64,000 bases of DNA from Arachis hypogaea (GCF_003086295.3 NC_092051.1:68077772-68141771), one strand, 5' to 3'. Shown: positions 23,606 through 35,142, counted from the first letter of the stretch. Notes: generated by a model from the letters alone, not told the origin. Translations and numbers: made by a program.

Positions 23606-24009
23606 CCGTCAAAACGGACGGCCAACTTAGGAACCTTTGTGGCATTAAGTGTAAGAGAAGAATGTTTAGTGTTTGGAGTTGCTAATCAAGGCTTATCAAG
23701 GTTGATACTTCAAGAGAAAGATGTAAGGGCTCAACTGGTGATAATTTGGTTAGATCTAAAAGAAGAGTTTGGTACTCCGTAGAGAATTCAGAGTGCTTGC
23801 CACCCGGATAGAACCATGATGATCAACTTGAAGACGGGTGCAGAAACAAGATTTGGGATCCAGGCATATATGAGGATCAAATTTGGGAGCTCAAAACTTG
23901 TGACAAACTTCATCAAAGCTTGAGAAATTTACTTGGTATTGATAGAGCTTATTGGAAGTCCAAGCATTGGTGGAAGTTTCAGGATGAGTTCAAGCACAAG
24001 CCGCCATGA
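23606..24009 (+). pseudogene. Element E ORF1, C-terminal part
   Basis: The frame reads KTDGQLRNLCGIKCKRRM, then broken sequence with two stops, then KIWDPGIYEDQ, and ends SKHWWKFQDEFKHKPP with TGA at 24007. It matches the C-terminus of element F ORF1 (TDGQLRALC, KVWDPEIYSD, SKHWWRFLDEFKHKPP). The last 16 residues are the best-conserved stretch. Confidence 0.75.
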
Positions 24010-24026
24010 CAAGGAGCTCACCAAAT

Positions 24027-24076
24027 GTCCAACTTAAGGACTTTAACTAAAAGTGCTAAGTGGGATACAACCCACC
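24027..24076 (+). other. Post-ORF double hairpin (element E)
   Basis: GTCC-AACTTAA-GGAC (24027-24041) and GTGGG-ATACAA-CCCAC (24060-24075). Both stems differ from those of A and C, but remain paired. Confidence 0.78.
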
Positions 24077-24231
24077 ATGGTATGATTGTTCCTTTTCAAT
24101 TTTAATTTTATTTTGTTTTGTTTGTTTTAAAGTTTTGTTTTATTCTATTGAACCTGGAATTATTCATAACCTCCATATCAACATTTGCATTCTGCATTCT
24201 GCATATTGCATACTGCATCAAAAAAAAAGGA

Positions 24232-24401
24232 ATGTACGCGACACGTAAGCGTCGCTGACGTGTCCGCGTCATAGTTGCCTTGGACACGAGAAGAAAAGAA
24301 ACAGAGAGTCACGCAAAAGCGTGGCTGGAGGCGTGCCTTAGGCACAAACATGAGACGCGTTCGCGTCGTTTGCGATATAGCCTCCCCACGCGTCCGCACA
24401 A
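24232..24401 (+). repeat. ACGCG word cluster after ORF1 of element E
   Basis: Copies of GACGCGT, CACGCGTCC and GCGTCG spaced about 20-40 bases, as after ORF1 of element F. The cluster stops at 24401, where element H begins. Confidence 0.65.
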
Positions 24402-24598
24402 TTGTTCTGCACCAAAGTGATTAGTTGAGGCTCCAACTCAAAGTCATTTGCATGAATATTTGGGATGAGGATGCTGCTCCCATAGTGTCTGGGATTGGGG
24501 ATAGTGTAAGAGGCCAACACCCTTCTTGCAGGTTGAGCATTGTTGCTCACTCCATCTTCATGCACCTCAGCCTCCATGACTTGCAAAATCATAAACAA
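24402..24598 (-). pseudogene. Element H gag, N-terminal fragment
   Basis: It reads EVHEDGVSNNAQPARRVLA, SYTIPNPRHYGSSILIPN and FELEPQLITLVQNNC, the first segment of the same gag as in elements A and B. It breaks off at the conserved QNNC, where E sequence begins. Confidence 0.75.
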
Positions 24599-24749
24599 AC
24601 CAAATGAAACCTGGAGAATCTAATGCTAGAATGTGGTTAGAGGGTTAGGTGACACAATGTGTCAAATAGTTAATATGCTTAAAAGGAAAACAAAAGAAAA
24701 TTGCTTAATCTAGATTATCACCTACGTAATCTTTGTCAACCTAAATTAG

Positions 24750-24767
24750 TCCCCGGCAACGGCGCCA
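24750..24767 (-). promoter_or_regulatory. Primer binding site, tRNA-Asp type (element H)
   Basis: On the minus strand TGGCGCCGTTGCCGGGGA, a perfect complement of the tRNA-Asp 3' end, 6 bases from the LTR. Confidence 0.92.
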
Positions 24768-24773
24768 AAAACT

Positions 24774-26552
24774 TGATGAGGAAAAAACAATTCCACACAA
24801 CCTCACCAGCAAGTGTACCAGGTCGCATCAAGTAGTAATAACTCACAAGAGTGAGGTCGATCCCACAGGGATTGATGGATTGAGCAACTTTAGTATGGTG
24901 ATGAATTTAGTTAAGCGAATATTTGTTGAATTTGGTGAAATCTTGATTAACGGAATTTAAATTGCATGAAAATAAAATGCAGAAAATAAATTTGGGCAGA
25001 ATCTTAAATTGCAGAAACTTAAAGTGCAAGAAATTAAAAGAGCTGAAACTTAAATTGCAAGAAAGGTAAATAGCTGAAGCTTAAAGTGCAAGTAATTTAA
25101 ATTGATGAATCTAAATTAACAGGAAACTTAAATTGCATGAAGAATAAAGGGATTTGGGTGCTGGGAATTAAAACAGAACTAGAAAATGTAAAAGTGCAGT
25201 AAAATAAAGAACTCTCAGATGAAGAAATTTAAATCAGGGTTCAGTTATCAAAACAGAAATGGGAAATTTGCAGAAGAGTAAAAAAAATAGAATGAAAACT
25301 TAGATCAACTTTAAAATCTTAAAAGAGAAATTGACAATTGCAATAGAATGACAAAACAGGAAGGAAATCTAGATCTCAATTGCTCTCATAGCAAAACAGA
25401 AAAGAAATTGCAGAAGAAAGTAGAAACCTAAGATCAGATCTCAAATTAGTAGAACTATGAAAGAAAAAGTAAAAGATGACTCCCGGATGAAGAGATTCAG
25501 CAGAATTCTTCAATCCAAGTTCAAGACCAAAGAACAGAAAATAAAAGTTGCAGAAGAGAGAAAACAAAACGGAAAAGAAAATTCAGATCTGATCCCTATT
25601 CTAAAATTCTAAAAGAAAACTAAAAGAGAGCTTTTTAATGAAGTCAAATTCCTAGCTATTTATACACTTTCCAATTATGGCTTCCAGTACTTGGAGTGGG
25701 CTTTTTGCCCTTTGAAGAAGTGGATCAAAATGTCACATGGTTGCTGCTTCCAGGGGAACCTTGCGTTCTCAAAGTGAGCGAAGCGTTCACTTTCCACTTG
25801 TGCGCATCTCTGACGCGTGCACGTCCTTTTGCTCTTTTTGCCCATCGACGCGTACGCGTCATGTATGTGTACGCGTCACTGATAGTGTTAACTTAGTAAG
25901 CGCTACGTTGATTTAGTGAGGGCTGCCCTTGCCTGCGCGTCCTCTGCGAGTGCGCGTGGGTAGCAAAATATTCATTCCATGCTTCAGCACCAGTCACGCG
26001 TGCGCGTGCTTCATCACAGCTGCTCCATCGACACGTGCGTGTCAAGCACGCGTACGCGTCAATTGCAAAGCTTTGCCTCCAATTTTGAAGTTGCTCGAAA
26101 ACGCTGGCTTAGTGAACGTGGCGCTCTTTTTGAAAACGACCGCCAAACACACCCACGCGTACACGTCATACACGCGTGCGCGTGGATCTTCGAAAATTGC
26201 CTCCTGACGCATAAGCGTCCCGTACGTGTGCGCGTTGCTACTCAGCGTGGCATTCTTTGTTTGAACGCAATGTTACTCTGTACTACATCACTTTCTCTTC
26301 ATTTTCTTACCTGAATTCAATCAAAACAAAATCAAAGTCTCACCAAAATCACAAGAACTTGCATCATTCATAATAATCATTTAATTCTTGTACAAATCTC
26401 GTGATTTTGTATAAAATAAATGATGTTTGATTGAATCACAATAATCATAAAATTCCACTCCAACCACTTACTTATTGTGCAAGAAAGTGCATAAAACCTA
26501 ATGAAACAAATGAAAAATGCTTGTGAAACTAGCATAAGATGACTTGTCATCA
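24774..26552 (-). repeat. 5' LTR of element H
   Basis: 1779 bp; on the minus strand it runs TGATGACAAGTCATC to CCTCATCA. Minus-strand TATAAATAG lies at 25664-25656. CG-rich words of the ACGCGT type lie upstream of it at about 25810-26240. Confidence 0.88.
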
Positions 26553-26731
26553 GCACCCAAAGATGAAAATTTTGTTGAGGAACTGAAGGAGAACAAGGCT
26601 CAGGAGGAGATTGGGAGTGTACTTATACAGGCCCTCATGAAGATGAAGCAGCCTGAAGACTAACCCTCTCTAGACGTGCAAAATGAGACTGAGGATTAGC
26701 AACTAGCTTAATTCTTGGTAGTCTTGAGGAA
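26553..26731 (+). pseudogene. Element I gag C-terminus / protease start, left of element F
   Basis: It reads ENFVEELKENKAQEEIGSVL and ALMKMKQPED, then several stops. The last 30 bases align with the sequence just before the protease of element A. Removing element F and one target copy gives VLRKL-stop-VNI against VFKKLEINI of A, exactly in register. So this is the left half of one broken gag-protease frame. Confidence 0.75.
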
Positions 26732-28012
26732 TGATAAACCCATATTTTATGATATATATTGTGCTCAATTTAAGTGATTTATTCAACCCTTCATCCACTT
26801 ATTCATGTAAATTGCATGGTTTTACTTTCCCTTCCTTATTATGTGATATATGTGAAAAAAACATGTTTTCTATGCTTTAAAAATAATTATTTTAATTACC
26901 CTTTATTACCATTCGATGCCGTGATTTGTGTGTTGAGTAGTTTCAGATCTTCTAAGGCAGGAATAAATTAAAGGATGAAAAAGGAAACATACAAAAATGG
27001 AAGGAGAGCACAAAATGGAGTTTTTAAGAAACTGGCAGCGACGCGAACGCATGGACGACGCGGTCGCATGCCCAGCGCGAAAAAGGCAGCAACGCGAACG
27101 CGTGACTGACGCGGACGCGCGCCAAGAGCAAAACACAAATGACGCGTACGCGTGACCGAAGCGAATGCGTGACAAGGAAAACACCAGATGACACGACCGC
27201 GTGACCCACGCGGACACGTGACCCACGCGGACGCGTGACAGATGCCACGCACCAGAAAATACAGAAAACGCTCCCAGCGATTTCTGAAACCCTTTTTGGC
27301 CCAGATCCAAGTCCAGAAGGCACAGATTAGAGGTTATGAAGTGGGGGAATGCATCCATTCATTATCATGTCTTGAATTATTCACTTTTCTTAGTTTAGAT
27401 GATGTTTTTAGAGGGAGAGGTTCTCTCCTCTCTCTTAGGTTTTAAGATTAGGATTTTTTATTATTTCAATTTAGTATTCCGACTCTTTATTAGGTTCAAT
27501 GTTCCTTTTACTTTATATTTCTCTTTTACTTTCAGATACTTTAATGCTTTCCTTTAATTACTTTTGTTGCCAAATTGGCTTATGAACCATTCATATTTAG
27601 ATTTAATTTTCTATTTAATATAATTTGAGGTATTTCAGAATTATGACTGCTTTCCTTTATTTACATTAATAATTTAAATTCTCCCCTTTTGGCTTTGGTT
27701 GATTAATTGGTAACTCTTGAGTTGTCAAACTCATCATGATTGATCATTGTTATCCTTGCTAATTGATTTAAATCCCCATTCCTTACTTTCAAAACCCCCA
27801 TTTACAAAACTTATAACCAATAATAAGAACACCTCCCTGCAGTTCCTTGAGAAGACGACCCGAGGTTTAAATACTTCGGTTATCAATTTTAAAGGGGTTT
27901 GTTACTTGTGACAACCAAAACATTTGTAAGAAAGGTCGATTGCTTGGTTTAGAAACTATACTTGCAACGGGAATTTATTCTGAATTCTAAACCGTCAATC
28001 TTCCGTTCTTCA
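26732..28012 (+). repeat. 5' LTR of element F
   Basis: 1281 bp, TGATAAACCC to GTTCTTCA. ACGCG-type words lie at 27030-27245 and a CCGAGG-TTTAAATA-CTTCGG hairpin at 27860-27879. It lacks about 200 bp present in the 3' LTR (around 36165-36303 and 53505-53590), so it suffered an internal deletion near 27775. Confidence 0.9.
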
Positions 28013-28015
28013 AAA

Positions 28016-28033
28016 TGGCACCGTTGCCGGGGA
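28016..28033 (+). promoter_or_regulatory. Primer binding site, tRNA-Asp type (element F)
   Basis: TGGCACCGTTGCCGGGGA, 3 bases after the LTR end. Confidence 0.88.
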
Positions 28034-28128
28034 ATTACAAACGTGTGCCTTATTATTGGTTATTGTAAATATTTTTATTTTACTTGTTTATTTATTCTTG
28101 TTTTTTCTTTTTTATATTTTTAGCCACT

Positions 28129-29736
28129 ATGAATTCTCACCCCTCTCGCTTTGAGTTTGGTTCTAATATTGTTGAAAGGAGTGAAAGCTATAACAGGAAT
28201 ATGCATCAAGGTCTATGCAATCAAGGATGGATGGAGCCAAGAGGATCTGATCAACCCTTTGGGCAACAACACCCTCCAAGATATCATGGATGAAGACCAC
28301 TATACAATGCATACCAAGCTAATAGACATGGTAGACCACCTTGCAATTACCAACAAGGCCCACCCTGTGCTTATAGGCCATCCTCTCAACATAGATTTGA
28401 ACTACCACACTCACAAGTTCCTTTTTACCATTCACCACCATATGACCCTTATCCACCACAATCCCAATCCAATTACTCCCAAGAACCACCACATTCTTAT
28501 TTTGAACCCTCTCCTCCAACCAATGAAACCTCACACCCACCCCAACCTCCAGTGAATGACAAACTTCATGTTCTTCTTCAAGGGCAAGCAAAGATAGAAA
28601 AGGGCGTACTGGAACTCACTACTGCCGTAACTAAGGTAGTAAATTTAATAGCTTCCCGACATATGAGAACTCAAGGTACTCCCATGGCTGCATGTGGAGA
28701 ATCAAAAGAAGAGCGTAGCATGAAGGAGACACTAGAGACCTTGGTGGACAATGAGGAGCATGGCTTTGTACTGGAACGAGTAGAGGAAACCATGATAGTT
28801 GTAGAGGAGGAAGTGGTTGAAGATTTAGGAGATGCTGAACCTCCATGGGAATCAAGAACCGTAAAGGATTCCGCTGAGAAGTCCGAAATTGATGCCAAGG
28901 AGGACAGTGCACAACCTCCACAGCATATGCCTTGTGAAAAATTGGATGAAACATACCAAGAAGTTGATTCCATGGGCAGTGACGATCTTGAATCAAGCTC
29001 TCCTAGTCATGAATTCACATCCGCAACTGAATTCCTTGAGCCTGCAGAACGATACCCAAGTGAATACGAAGATGACGTCAAGGTAGATTTCTGTCAACCT
29101 TCAACGTATGACATAAGTGATGAGGAAGACATAGAAGACTTTGATCAAGACGCAGTTGCAGCTGAAGAATTTTACAAAGAAGTGGAGGAATTCACAGAAG
29201 ATTACAAGGGAGTAGAACTTACAGAACCACTGGAAACACCTATCCCAAGGCCATTACCACCTAATACAATCTTCAAGTGGGTACAATCCTTAACCTTTAT
29301 CTTTACTTTCCCACTTGAATATGGTTTGCTTGAAACAGATGGCCAGCTTAGAGCTCTCTGCAGCTTTAAGAGTAAGAGGGAAATGGCTCGTACTCAAAGC
29401 TGGTGCGCAAGGTTCAATAAGGTCCCACGCTTCAATTCGAAGTGCACGGATTGGTATCAAGTTCAACAGAATGGGTCACAGAAGACGTTTAGTCATCTTA
29501 GCGAGAATACAATTTCTAAACCGCCCAGATGGAAGCATATAGATCAAGACAAAGGCGGATTTAAAAGCAAAGTTTGGGATCCTGAAATCTATTCTGACAT
29601 TCGTCACCCCGGGAGCCTGAGAACCTGTTTGAAGCTGCTCAAAGGCTTCACATGCCTAATTTGGGACCCCGGAGGCTGTTGGCATTCCAAACATTGGTGG
29701 AGATTTCTGGATGAATTTAAGCATAAGCCGCCATAA
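28129..29736 (+). pseudogene. Element F ORF1: unrecognised Pro/Tyr/Gln-rich, acidic protein with conserved C-terminus
   Basis: One frame of 535 codons with a single in-frame stop (TGA at 28291, likely a former CGA). I do not recognise it as any gag. Residues 1-140 are rich in Pro, Tyr, Gln and His (start NSHPSRFEFGSNIV). At about 145-170 a short hydrophobic/charged helix follows (LQGQAKIEKGVLELTTAV). Residues 180-370 are strongly acidic (VEETMIVVEEEVVEDLGD, DISDEEDIEDFD). The C-terminal 150 residues are Trp/Lys-rich and end SKHWWRFLDEFKHKPP, shared with element E. N- and C-terminal conservation across two diverged elements suggests past selection on the protein. It occupies the place normally held by gag; a structural role is only inferred. 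Confidence 0.75.
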
Positions 29737-29753
29737 TTGGAAGCTCATCCAAT

Positions 29754-29803
29754 GTCCAACTTAAGGACTTTAACTAAAAGTGCTAGGTGGGAGACAACCC
29801 ACC
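29754..29803 (+). other. Post-ORF double hairpin (element F)
   Basis: GTCC-AACTTAA-GGAC (29754-29768) and GGTGGG-AGACAA-CCCACC (29786-29803), 18 bases after the ORF1 stop. Compared with element A both stems have changed on both sides, keeping the pairing. Confidence 0.82.
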
Positions 29804-29937
29804 ATGGTATGGTCGTTTCTTTTTAAAATTTTTATTTCGTATTGTTTGATTTTATGTTATATTATTTTTATTGAACCTGGATGTTATTCATCACATTTGC
29901 ATTAGCATTGCATACTTACATATATATAAAAAAAAGA

Positions 29938-30430
29938 GAGACGTGCGACGCGACCGCATTGCTAACGCGTTCGTGTCAGTTGCGAAAACCACCTCCCACG
30001 CGTCCGCGTCAATCACGCGAACGCGTGATCTGGAAATCGGCATAAAAATCCAACGCCCAAAAATCTGGGCTGGAATCGTGCGGCTGCTGTACGTTTAGCA
30101 CAAAACGGCTCACGCGTTCGCGTCCGTCACGCGAACGCGTCACTTGCACAAAAACTCATACCACGCGAAAGCGTGAGCGACGTGTTCGCGTCGCGTGGAT
30201 ATTATGGCACCCCAATGGAGACAGAGAGTTACGCTGAAACGACGCTGGAATTGTGCGTTTCGCACAATTTCCAGTGACGCGGTCGCATGCCTCACGCGAC
30301 CGCGTTATTCATCCTTTTACCAATTCCATGCAATTGCATCACTCACGCGATCGCGTCAACCCCATTACACCCTAGCCACGCGACCGCGTGCCGCACGCGT
30401 TCGCGTGGATTCAAATTCACTAACCCCAGT
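29938..30430 (+). repeat. ACGCG word array after ORF1 of element F
   Basis: Many copies of CACGCG, GACGCG and CGCGTC, often as inverted pairs such as CACGCGTTCGCGT. The same kind of word fills the LTR of F at 27030-27245. Confidence 0.75.
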
Positions 30431-30439
30431 GACGCGAAA

Positions 30440-31890
30440 CCCTACCCCCATCGCGCCCCACTTTTCTTCCCCAACCTCCTCTGTTCTCTCTCCCCCCTTC
30501 CTCTGCACCCATCGCCGCCGCCAACCACCCATGACCACTACACCAGCGCCGACCACCCAGCCACGACCGCGACGCCACCCCCTCCTTCTTCCTTCCCTCC
30601 CTTTCTTCTCTTTCTCTTCTCTTCTTCCCTCCACCACCGTTGCCCCCATCGCGGCCAACCACTGCCACACCAACCGCCACCACCGCCGCGCCTCCCACCA
30701 CCACTACCCTCATCCCCATTTTCTTAAACCACCCCCTCCACTATTAACCCTACCCCCTGCCACCATGAACAACCACCCACCACCGCGCCAACCACCCTGT
30801 TCTGCCACCACACTGCCGTGCCCCCTCCCAGCACCACCACCACACCCCCGCCATCTCTATGTTCCCTAGCTTCGTTCATACGCCTACCAGGTTCCGCCGA
30901 ACGCCATTTTTCTTTCATTCGTAGTTAGTTGTATATTTTTCCAATTATGTTCAAATTAGGATAGTTAGAGATGCATGTTTGTAGTGGATTCTAGGGGGTT
31001 AGGTAGCTAGCATGTGGTTAGTGGATTTAGGCCTGATTAATTGTGCTGTTCTTACTACTTGTTTTATAATTTTCGCAATTCTGCTATTGCTGTGATGTTA
31101 ATACTGTTCATATGCTTGTCTTCACTGTTTCATGCTGCTTTTTACATTGCTTTTTCATGTTCATATTCCGTATATGTAATTGCAGCTTTATTTTAATTTA
31201 TATGAACTATTCTGCTTGCTGTTTATTACCCGGGAACATCCAATTTTAGCTGGAATGCTGTCCAATTTTCTGTAAATTGTTTTGATATTCATTCATGTTT
31301 TGGTTTTGGAAATTTGAATTTGGCATTCCTTAGCTTTTACCAAACAAATTCATGAATGCACGGGCCAGCATTCTTATTCCTCTGTTTCCCCGGTTAATAA
31401 ATCACATTATTGATGATTAGATTTCAATTTTCGCTATTTCTATATCTATAGGAATCATCAATAACTTGATTTCCTTGCTTGAATATGAGTTGTCTGTTGC
31501 TTCAAATTGTGAAATTCTTGTTACTTAGAAACCAATCATCATGCCACTTACTCTGACTTTCTTTTTACTAACTCACTGATTTTCGCTTTCTAACCTCTTT
31601 TTCAATTTTACCCACTTTTAACTTTCTAACTTTCCCCTCTGCTTTCTGACTAACTCTTTCAACTTTTTAAGTCATGGCATAATTATTGTTTGCCTAATTA
31701 ACATGTGTTCTACTTATAACATATTTTGGTTTGTAATTTCTCATCTCAGCTTTTTAACTCCAAAACAATCCAAAATGCAAAATTATTCAACTCACTTCAT
31801 AATTCTACTACTCCTTTGCCACTATGCGCTTATCTTGTTATTTGCCTACTTGTTTTTCTATTTTTATTATATCCTAGATTTCTATTTTTC
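30440..31890 (+). other. Pyrimidine-rich leader and intron-like stretch before ORF2
   Basis: 30440-30870 is C/T-rich, low-complexity sequence (CCACC, CTTCC). An open frame of 224 codons across it looks compositional rather than real. 30870-31890 is T-rich, with no coding signal, and ends TCTATTTTTCAG, a good plant 3' splice site directly before the ORF2 start. The 5' splice site cannot be fixed by eye. Confidence 0.6.
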
Positions 31891-31893
31891 AGG

Positions 31894-33361
31894 ATGTCTG
31901 ACCTTCAAAGAAAAGGAACAGGCAAGGCTACCACTGGTAAAAGGAAAAGAGGTGAATCCTCTATGTCCATCCTGGACATTATGCATGATGACTCCTGGCG
32001 GAAAAAGCACTTTACCCCGCAGGAGAAGGCTGACCAGCTCCTCCCTACCAATGATCCCATTAAATTTGCAAACAGATACTGTGAGCTCAAGTTTCCGGTG
32101 TTTGCCACCTCCAGAAATCTGTACCTGGAGAGGACTCTGAAAATTCCAGAAGAACTACAGCAGTACACCTCCGATCAGATCAAACAAAGAGGCTGGTTCT
32201 TCTTGGAGAGAAATTTGACTGAGGTCAATGCTTCCTGGGTAAGAGAGTTTTACTGCAACTATTTCAAGACTTCCCTGGATGCAGTGCACCTCAGAGGGAA
32301 ACAGATACTAGTCACTAAAGAGGCCATTGAGGATATTCTGTAGCTTCAGCCTAAGTCAGATCAGCCTGGCGGTTACCAAAAGGCTGAAGAGGACATGCGC
32401 TTTCTGAGATTTGACTAGGATGCTATCAAGCAGAGGATAGCCCTTGATCCAACTGTCCCCTGGGTCATGGGTAAGAACACCACAATGCCTAAAGGAATCA
32501 AGCTTATGTATCTGAATGATGAGGCTCGGCTCTGGCACCAGATCCTGAGCAACTTTGTTATACCGAGCACTCATGAGACGAAGCTACCTGCCACTATGAT
32601 TACCCTTCTCTGGTGTCTGTTGGAGGGTAAGGACCTGTATCTGCCATGATTCATCCGGTACTATATGGCCAGGGTCCATGTCAGAGGCACCCTCCCTTTC
32701 CCATATTTGATTACCCAGCTAGGCCGTCGAGCTGACATGCCTTGGGAGGCTACTGATGAGAAGCCACCTGCTGCAGACTGCAAGAAGATCATTTCTCACA
32801 GCAGGAAGTTTCGGGCTATACACCTCCATTCCTGACCGTTTCTAATGAGACAGTCACGCCCTCAGCTGCCCCCTCTTCTTCCACTGCTGCACCAGCCCCA
32901 TCCACTGCACCTCCACCTGCCTCGGAGCCCGTTTACCACCTCGTGCACCGCTTATTCCAGCAGCTAGACCAGATGGAGCACCGCAACTGGCGGTGATATG
33001 AGAGATCCGAGCGTCGCAACAAGCAACGCTATGAGCACCTCAAGTTGATGATCAAATCTGGCAGCGACATCCCCTCCGAGCCTGACACACCATCAGAGCC
33101 ATCTGAGGAGGAGGCAGACGAGCATGAGGAGGAGACCCATCCACAGAGAGAGGCCGAGCAAGCAAGCTCAGAGCAGGCTGTGCCACAGCAGGAGGATCCA
33201 CACCAGATACAGGCCGCAGATGCAGAGATTCCTATCCAGTTAGAGCCTCCACTGCAGCAGACAGATCCTCCTACCCTCATCCAGTCTGCAGATCCTCAGG
33301 CCACCACTGAGACTCCAGCAGCCCATCCTTCCAGTGATGACACTCCTTCACACCCAGCTTG
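31894..33361 (+). pseudogene. Element F ORF2: putative plant transposon protein (Transposase_32-like)
   Basis: The ATG at 31894 follows a splice acceptor (AG at 31891-31892). The N-terminus is basic (SDLQRKGTGKATTGKRKRGE). A globular part with WVREFYCNYF and VHLRGKQILVTKEAIEDIL resembles, from memory, the plant family called putative plant transposon protein, often found beside Athila-like elements. Stops lie at 32341, 32416 and 32647; a frameshift near 32815 leads to a Pro/Ser-rich linker, a helix (RLFQQLDQMEHRNWR, then a stop, then RSERRNKQRYEHLKLM) and an acidic tail rich in Glu and Pro, ending SHPA. Function of the family is not known to me; despite its name I see no transposase catalytic triad. 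Confidence 0.7.
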
Positions 33362-33365
33362 AGTG

Positions 33366-33403
33366 AGCATCGAGGACGATGCTTTATTTTAAGTGTGGGG
33401 AGG
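33366..33403 (+). other. Internal hairpin and purine tract, first copy (element F)
   Basis: AGCATCG-AGGA-CGATGCT (33366-33383, perfect 7-bp stem), then TTATTTTAAGTGTGGGGAGG. It is 5 bases after the ORF2 stop and 1.74 kb upstream of a second copy at the LTR junction. Confidence 0.75.
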
Positions 33404-35104
33404 TCGCCATCCCTGGTGTATTTCTTTTTGGTGAACCACTACAGACTCTTTTATTTTATTTTGGTTATTTTTCTATATTTTTATCTTTATTTTTATTTTT
33501 ATCTTTCAGTACTTATATATTGTTCTTTTCATGTGTTTTTACTCTATTTCTGCATTTTGCACTTTAGTTCATATTTTAGCCAGTTAGTTTAGTTTGCAAT
33601 TCTAAACTTATTAGTTATAGAATATGTGGATTAATTAGTATAGTTTACCCTTTTAGCATATGATAGTTTGGTTTAAATTGAAAATAAAAAGGAAGTAAAC
33701 TAGAGACTTTAACATAATCAAAAACAATCCACACACCTTGTATATAGAGCATAACATGTTAGTTAGTTAACAACATTTCATCAATGAGGAACACTAAAAC
33801 TTTAAAACCACCCAAAAAAATTTTTACATTGAGAATAATGGGAACTCTTAATTTTTACTTGCATGACATGTATAACTGATATATGACTTTTGAGCTAGAG
33901 AACACACAGCCTGTGAGTTTTGAGCTTAATTGTATGGTTACATTCAAACCATAATTTTTATTCCTGTGTGTTTTGCCCTTCTTTTTTATTCTGGTGTTCT
34001 TTACTTTGTTTTAGTCTATATGTCTAATTAAAGAGTATAGATACATACTAAGAGATGATTGAGGCCATCATTTGAATTTTCCTCACTTATCCCAATTTAG
34101 CCTACCTTGTACATCACCCTTGTTAGCCCCCTTGAGCTTTTTAATCCCCTCTTGTTCTATAAACCACATTACTAGCCTTAAGCAGAAAAACAAAATAAAA
34201 ACCTCAAGTTGAATCCTTGGTTAGCTTAAGATAGAAATTGTGTATTGTTTAAGTATGGGGAACTTTATGGGAACATGGATGATAAAAACAAAGGTAGAAA
34301 GTTAAAAAGAATAAAGATGTTTCAAAATAAAGGAATTTGGGAAGCATGCTCATGTGAAATCAAAACAATTGAATTACCATGTGCATTAAAAAAAAGGTTA
34401 TTTTCGGTATTTAATTAAGGGGATACAAAAATTCCCCAATTGCAAAATAAAAAAAAAGAGAATCAATGCACATGGATAAAATTAAAGTTAATACATGAGC
34501 TTGCAATACAAGGTGAGAAAAGTTGGGCAAATAGGTTAAGAAACTTTGAATTACAAAATATATATGTTAGGTGAGATCTTAGACTAATCAAGAATTCACT
34601 TATTAGCTCACTTAGCCTTATATATATACCCTTACCTTTACCTTGGCCCCATTACAACCTTGAAAAAGACCTCATGATTTTTGTATGTCTGTATTCTATA
34701 ATTGTTGATTAGTTAGATGAAGAACAAAGTTATAGAAAATAAGGATAAAAAGAAGAATAGAGTGATTAACCCAATAAACACTGAGTGACTAGAGAGTAAA
34801 CACAAAATCCAGTGAGGGTTCAATAGCTCATCACCATATATCTCTGCTTAAATTGTTAACTGTCTTGCAAGTTTGCAAAATATTTTTACCCATCTCAATT
34901 GTAAAAGTGCTTCAACATTATCTAGGGTTTGGCTATGCATATATGATTCCTTGAGAATATGAGTTAATTTAACTACATGTAAGTTTTATATACAAGTGAA
35001 TAACTATTAGAATTGCATGATTCATTTAGGTAATTACATTTAGGATAGATTGCATTGCATGAGATTCCAGCACTCTAACCTTACCTTACTCTTTATCTTG
35101 GACT
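33404..35104 (+). other. Non-coding 3' region of element F
   Basis: AT-rich, no open frame of note and no pol remnant. A weak partial echo of the purine tract (TTTAAGTATGGGGAAC) lies near 34247. Nothing else recognised. Confidence 0.65.
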
Positions 35105-35142
35105 TAGCATGAGGACATGCTATTGTTTAAGTGTGGGGAGGT
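35105..35142 (+). promoter_or_regulatory. Pre-LTR hairpin and polypurine tract, second copy (element F)
   Basis: TAGCATG-AGGA-CATGCTA (35105-35122) then TTGTTTAAGTGTGGGGAGGT, ending at the 3' LTR start. The stem sequence differs from the copy at 33366 but is also fully paired. Confidence 0.78.

Larger units (their letters stand above)
21518..24401 (+). mobile_element. Element E: truncated F-like non-autonomous element
   Basis: Right part of an LTR (to 22251), primer site, the start of ORF1, an inserted LTR fragment (23201 to about 23605), the C-terminal part of ORF1, the post-ORF hairpins and CG-rich words, ending abruptly at 24401 against element H. A single deletion appears to have removed the right part of the inserted LTR together with the middle of ORF1. 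The right LTR of E is absent. Confidence 0.78.
24402..26552 (-). mobile_element. Element H: 5' LTR and start of gag, 3' truncated
   Basis: On the minus strand: LTR (26552-24774), primer site (24767-24750), gag start (24598-24402), then an abrupt end against element E. To its right lies gag-protease sequence of element I, its probable target. The first 80 bases of the LTR are close to the LTR start of element A. Confidence 0.82.

Noticed and set aside
26906..27358. 150-codon minus-strand frame in the element F LTR
   Set aside because: Antisense of the ACGCG word array inside an LTR; it recurs in the 3' LTR and has no domain.
30195..30869. 224-codon Pro/His/Thr-rich open frame after ORF1 of element F, with overlapping frames on both strands
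   Set aside because: Low-complexity C/T-rich sequence gives open frames on both strands. There is no domain, and the position fits a leader before the ORF2 intron.
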